From Stratiolaelaps scimitus (taxonomy: Eukaryota > Arthropoda > Arachnida > Mesostigmata > Laelapidae): a stretch of DNA of 64,000 bases. The notes beneath the pieces were generated by a model. That model was not told the origin of the DNA and made no database searches. It saw only the letters and a program-made list of their open reading frames with translations. The DNA is taken from the NCBI GenBank assembly GCA_019614645.1, contig JABWDB010000021.1:3782001-3846000 (forward strand), given 5' to 3'. Of this stretch, positions 62,543-64,000 are shown in pieces. The position numbers and the translations under genes were made by a program. How positions within the stretch are numbered: the stretch's first letter is position 1; each line of letters begins with the position of its first letter.

Positions 62543-64000
62543 GGGCGCTTTGTGGCACTATGATACAATACGTGAAAGATACAACGTACCGCTGACTGGC
62601 CCTACTGATGTCATATGGCCGTGGCTCCCTCGGGCCTGGGCTAACGGGCGATTTCTGCGCGACACGACGAGGGATGACGAAGATGTGGACGACGACTCAG
62701 TTTGTTCTTGAAGGTGGAGGAGCACTGTGGAGTCGCAACGCAGAGTCGTCTGGTCATCGTTTGAGCCATTTCACGCCTCATCGGCAAGCGGCGGCGGCGG
62801 AGGCGCGAGGCTGTGTGCAAGCGGGAGCGTATGTTTTTATTTATTTGCATAACATCACCGCTAACATCAAACACTGCCGTTCTCGTAGCGCCACCCGAGC
62901 CGAGCACGGCCTGTTTCGCCTCACCCCCAAAAGACACACAGCGGCATATCAAACGCAAATACCCAAATGCCAAAAAGGAATCAAGCGTGATCCTGGGCGT
63001 TAGGTTGGGTTGGGATCTCCCTTCTAGATCTGACGATCTGTTCCAACCAGCCCCAAGCCGGCGAAAGCGGGCTTAAAGCGAGCGACGTGAGATGGTGAGC
63101 CGTAGCGAAACTGCACGAACTTTTAAGTGAGGTCATCTCTTGGCCCTGTGTGTGTCTCGCGGATCTCACTTCGGGATCCAATTTGGCGAGGTCCTAATGA
63201 CTGCATGGACCAACCGCATATGCAACTGCAGTGTGAAGTATACAGAGGGATACTAACGAACAAGTAAAAAGTAAACATGTTAAGTTATTTCTCTTAAAAG
63301 GTACTAAGTAAACTCATTTCTACTTCGATTATTGAATGCTGTAAGTTGCAAGCTTCATTACCGAATCTCGGCCTGATAATTTCAAAATGAAAGAGTAAAT
63401 ATATATAGATTTGAGGGGAGCCGTATCGATCTGAGAAGTTGAGCACTGAATAATGTTGTAAAGGACAATCGAAACGAACGAGCGAATCATTTATCAGTAC
63501 AATTTCAGTTCAATTCTAGTCAATTTTATCATCGGAACTACACTCCCAACGGCACTCACATTATCGTACATAAAGACAAGAAGATTAACTTAAATATTCA
63601 CTAGATGGTAGAAGTAAATTATACAAACGAAGTTAACAACGACGGCTCTCTTAGTTGCCGCATGCAACTGGCGATTCTAGTACGACTACTTCGATTCTAG
63701 TACAATATGATGATTATGGTTATTCTAATTTTTAAAAATTGTTTTTCAAACTTAGATTATTTAACTAGTTCCTAGACGATGTGTCTCTCCCTAACAAGCG
63801 CTTCCATTTAGAGGAACCAAAGTCCAATGTAAGTCCAATGGACGTAGATGATTTTGCTCGGACGCACCTCATAAGACTCCATCATCTCTGCTCCCTTTAC
63901 TGTAATCTCTACCGAAATAATACCAATGAAAAGCATATGCTAACCTGTTGCCTGGCAAGATCGCCTGTGTAAACAAATTCGAGTGTGCTGGTACATCAGC

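Larger units (their letters stand above)
59098..64000. other. No secure gene seen; GC-rich blocks with AT-rich spacers
   Basis: GC-rich blocks at 59.1-59.9, 60.8-61.7 and 62.6-63.1 kb carry overlapping frames on both strands with no recognisable protein. AT-rich spacers at 59.9-60.7 and 63.2-64.0 kb hold only weak tRNA-like relics and simple repeats. Confidence 0.5.

Noticed and set aside
1..64000. Search for CRISPR arrays, rRNA, intact tRNAs, operons, phage genes
   Set aside because: No regularly spaced repeats, no rRNA-like or cloverleaf-complete sequences, and no densely packed coding frames were found.

Overview
The window is eukaryotic, non-coding-dominated DNA. It has no operons and no bacterial-style gene packing. 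It carries tRNA-derived SINEs, a decayed APE-type non-LTR retrotransposon, many microsatellites (AT, GA/CT, AAT, CAG/CTG, CGG), and short phase-limited reading frames flanked by GT/AG splice-like signals. The style suggests an animal genome, possibly an arthropod; that is an inference from overall character, since no conserved marker gene is present to name the species.

Layout. About 1-13.3 kb is mixed-composition sequence without a secure gene; it holds weak splice-flanked candidates at 6.16 kb and 11.71 kb. A tRNA-derived SINE lies near 13.3-13.5 kb and a relative of it near 34.35-34.5 kb. About 14-30 kb alternates GC/CT-rich, promoter-like or UTR-like blocks with AT-rich spacers. Two copies of a second tRNA-derived SINE family sit at 30.59-30.73 kb and 30.87-31.0 kb, on either side of an imperfect inverted repeat. 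About 31-43 kb has no secure gene; it contains loosely protein-like frames at 40.1-41.7 kb. The clearest protein homology in the window is at 43.9-45.2 kb on the minus strand: an endonuclease fragment with a GDFN motif and a reverse-transcriptase fragment with a YADD motif, from a CR1/Jockey-like LINE that is internally deleted, frameshifted and interrupted by a stop.

The best candidate for a host gene is on the minus strand at 50.96-49.62 kb. Three exon-like blocks have splice signals and, for the last junction, compatible phase. They would encode two hydrophobic membrane segments and a short acidic C-terminal tail ending in a stop. I do not recognise the family, and the 5' end was not found. 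From 51 to 64 kb there are further microsatellites, a hairpin made of complementary CAG/CTG tracts, and a possible two-exon minus-strand fragment at 58.8-59.1 kb.

Most longer reading frames (up to 194 codons) match what chance gives in 64 kb of this composition and are left out. No CRISPR array, rRNA, intact tRNA, phage, toxin or virus gene was seen.
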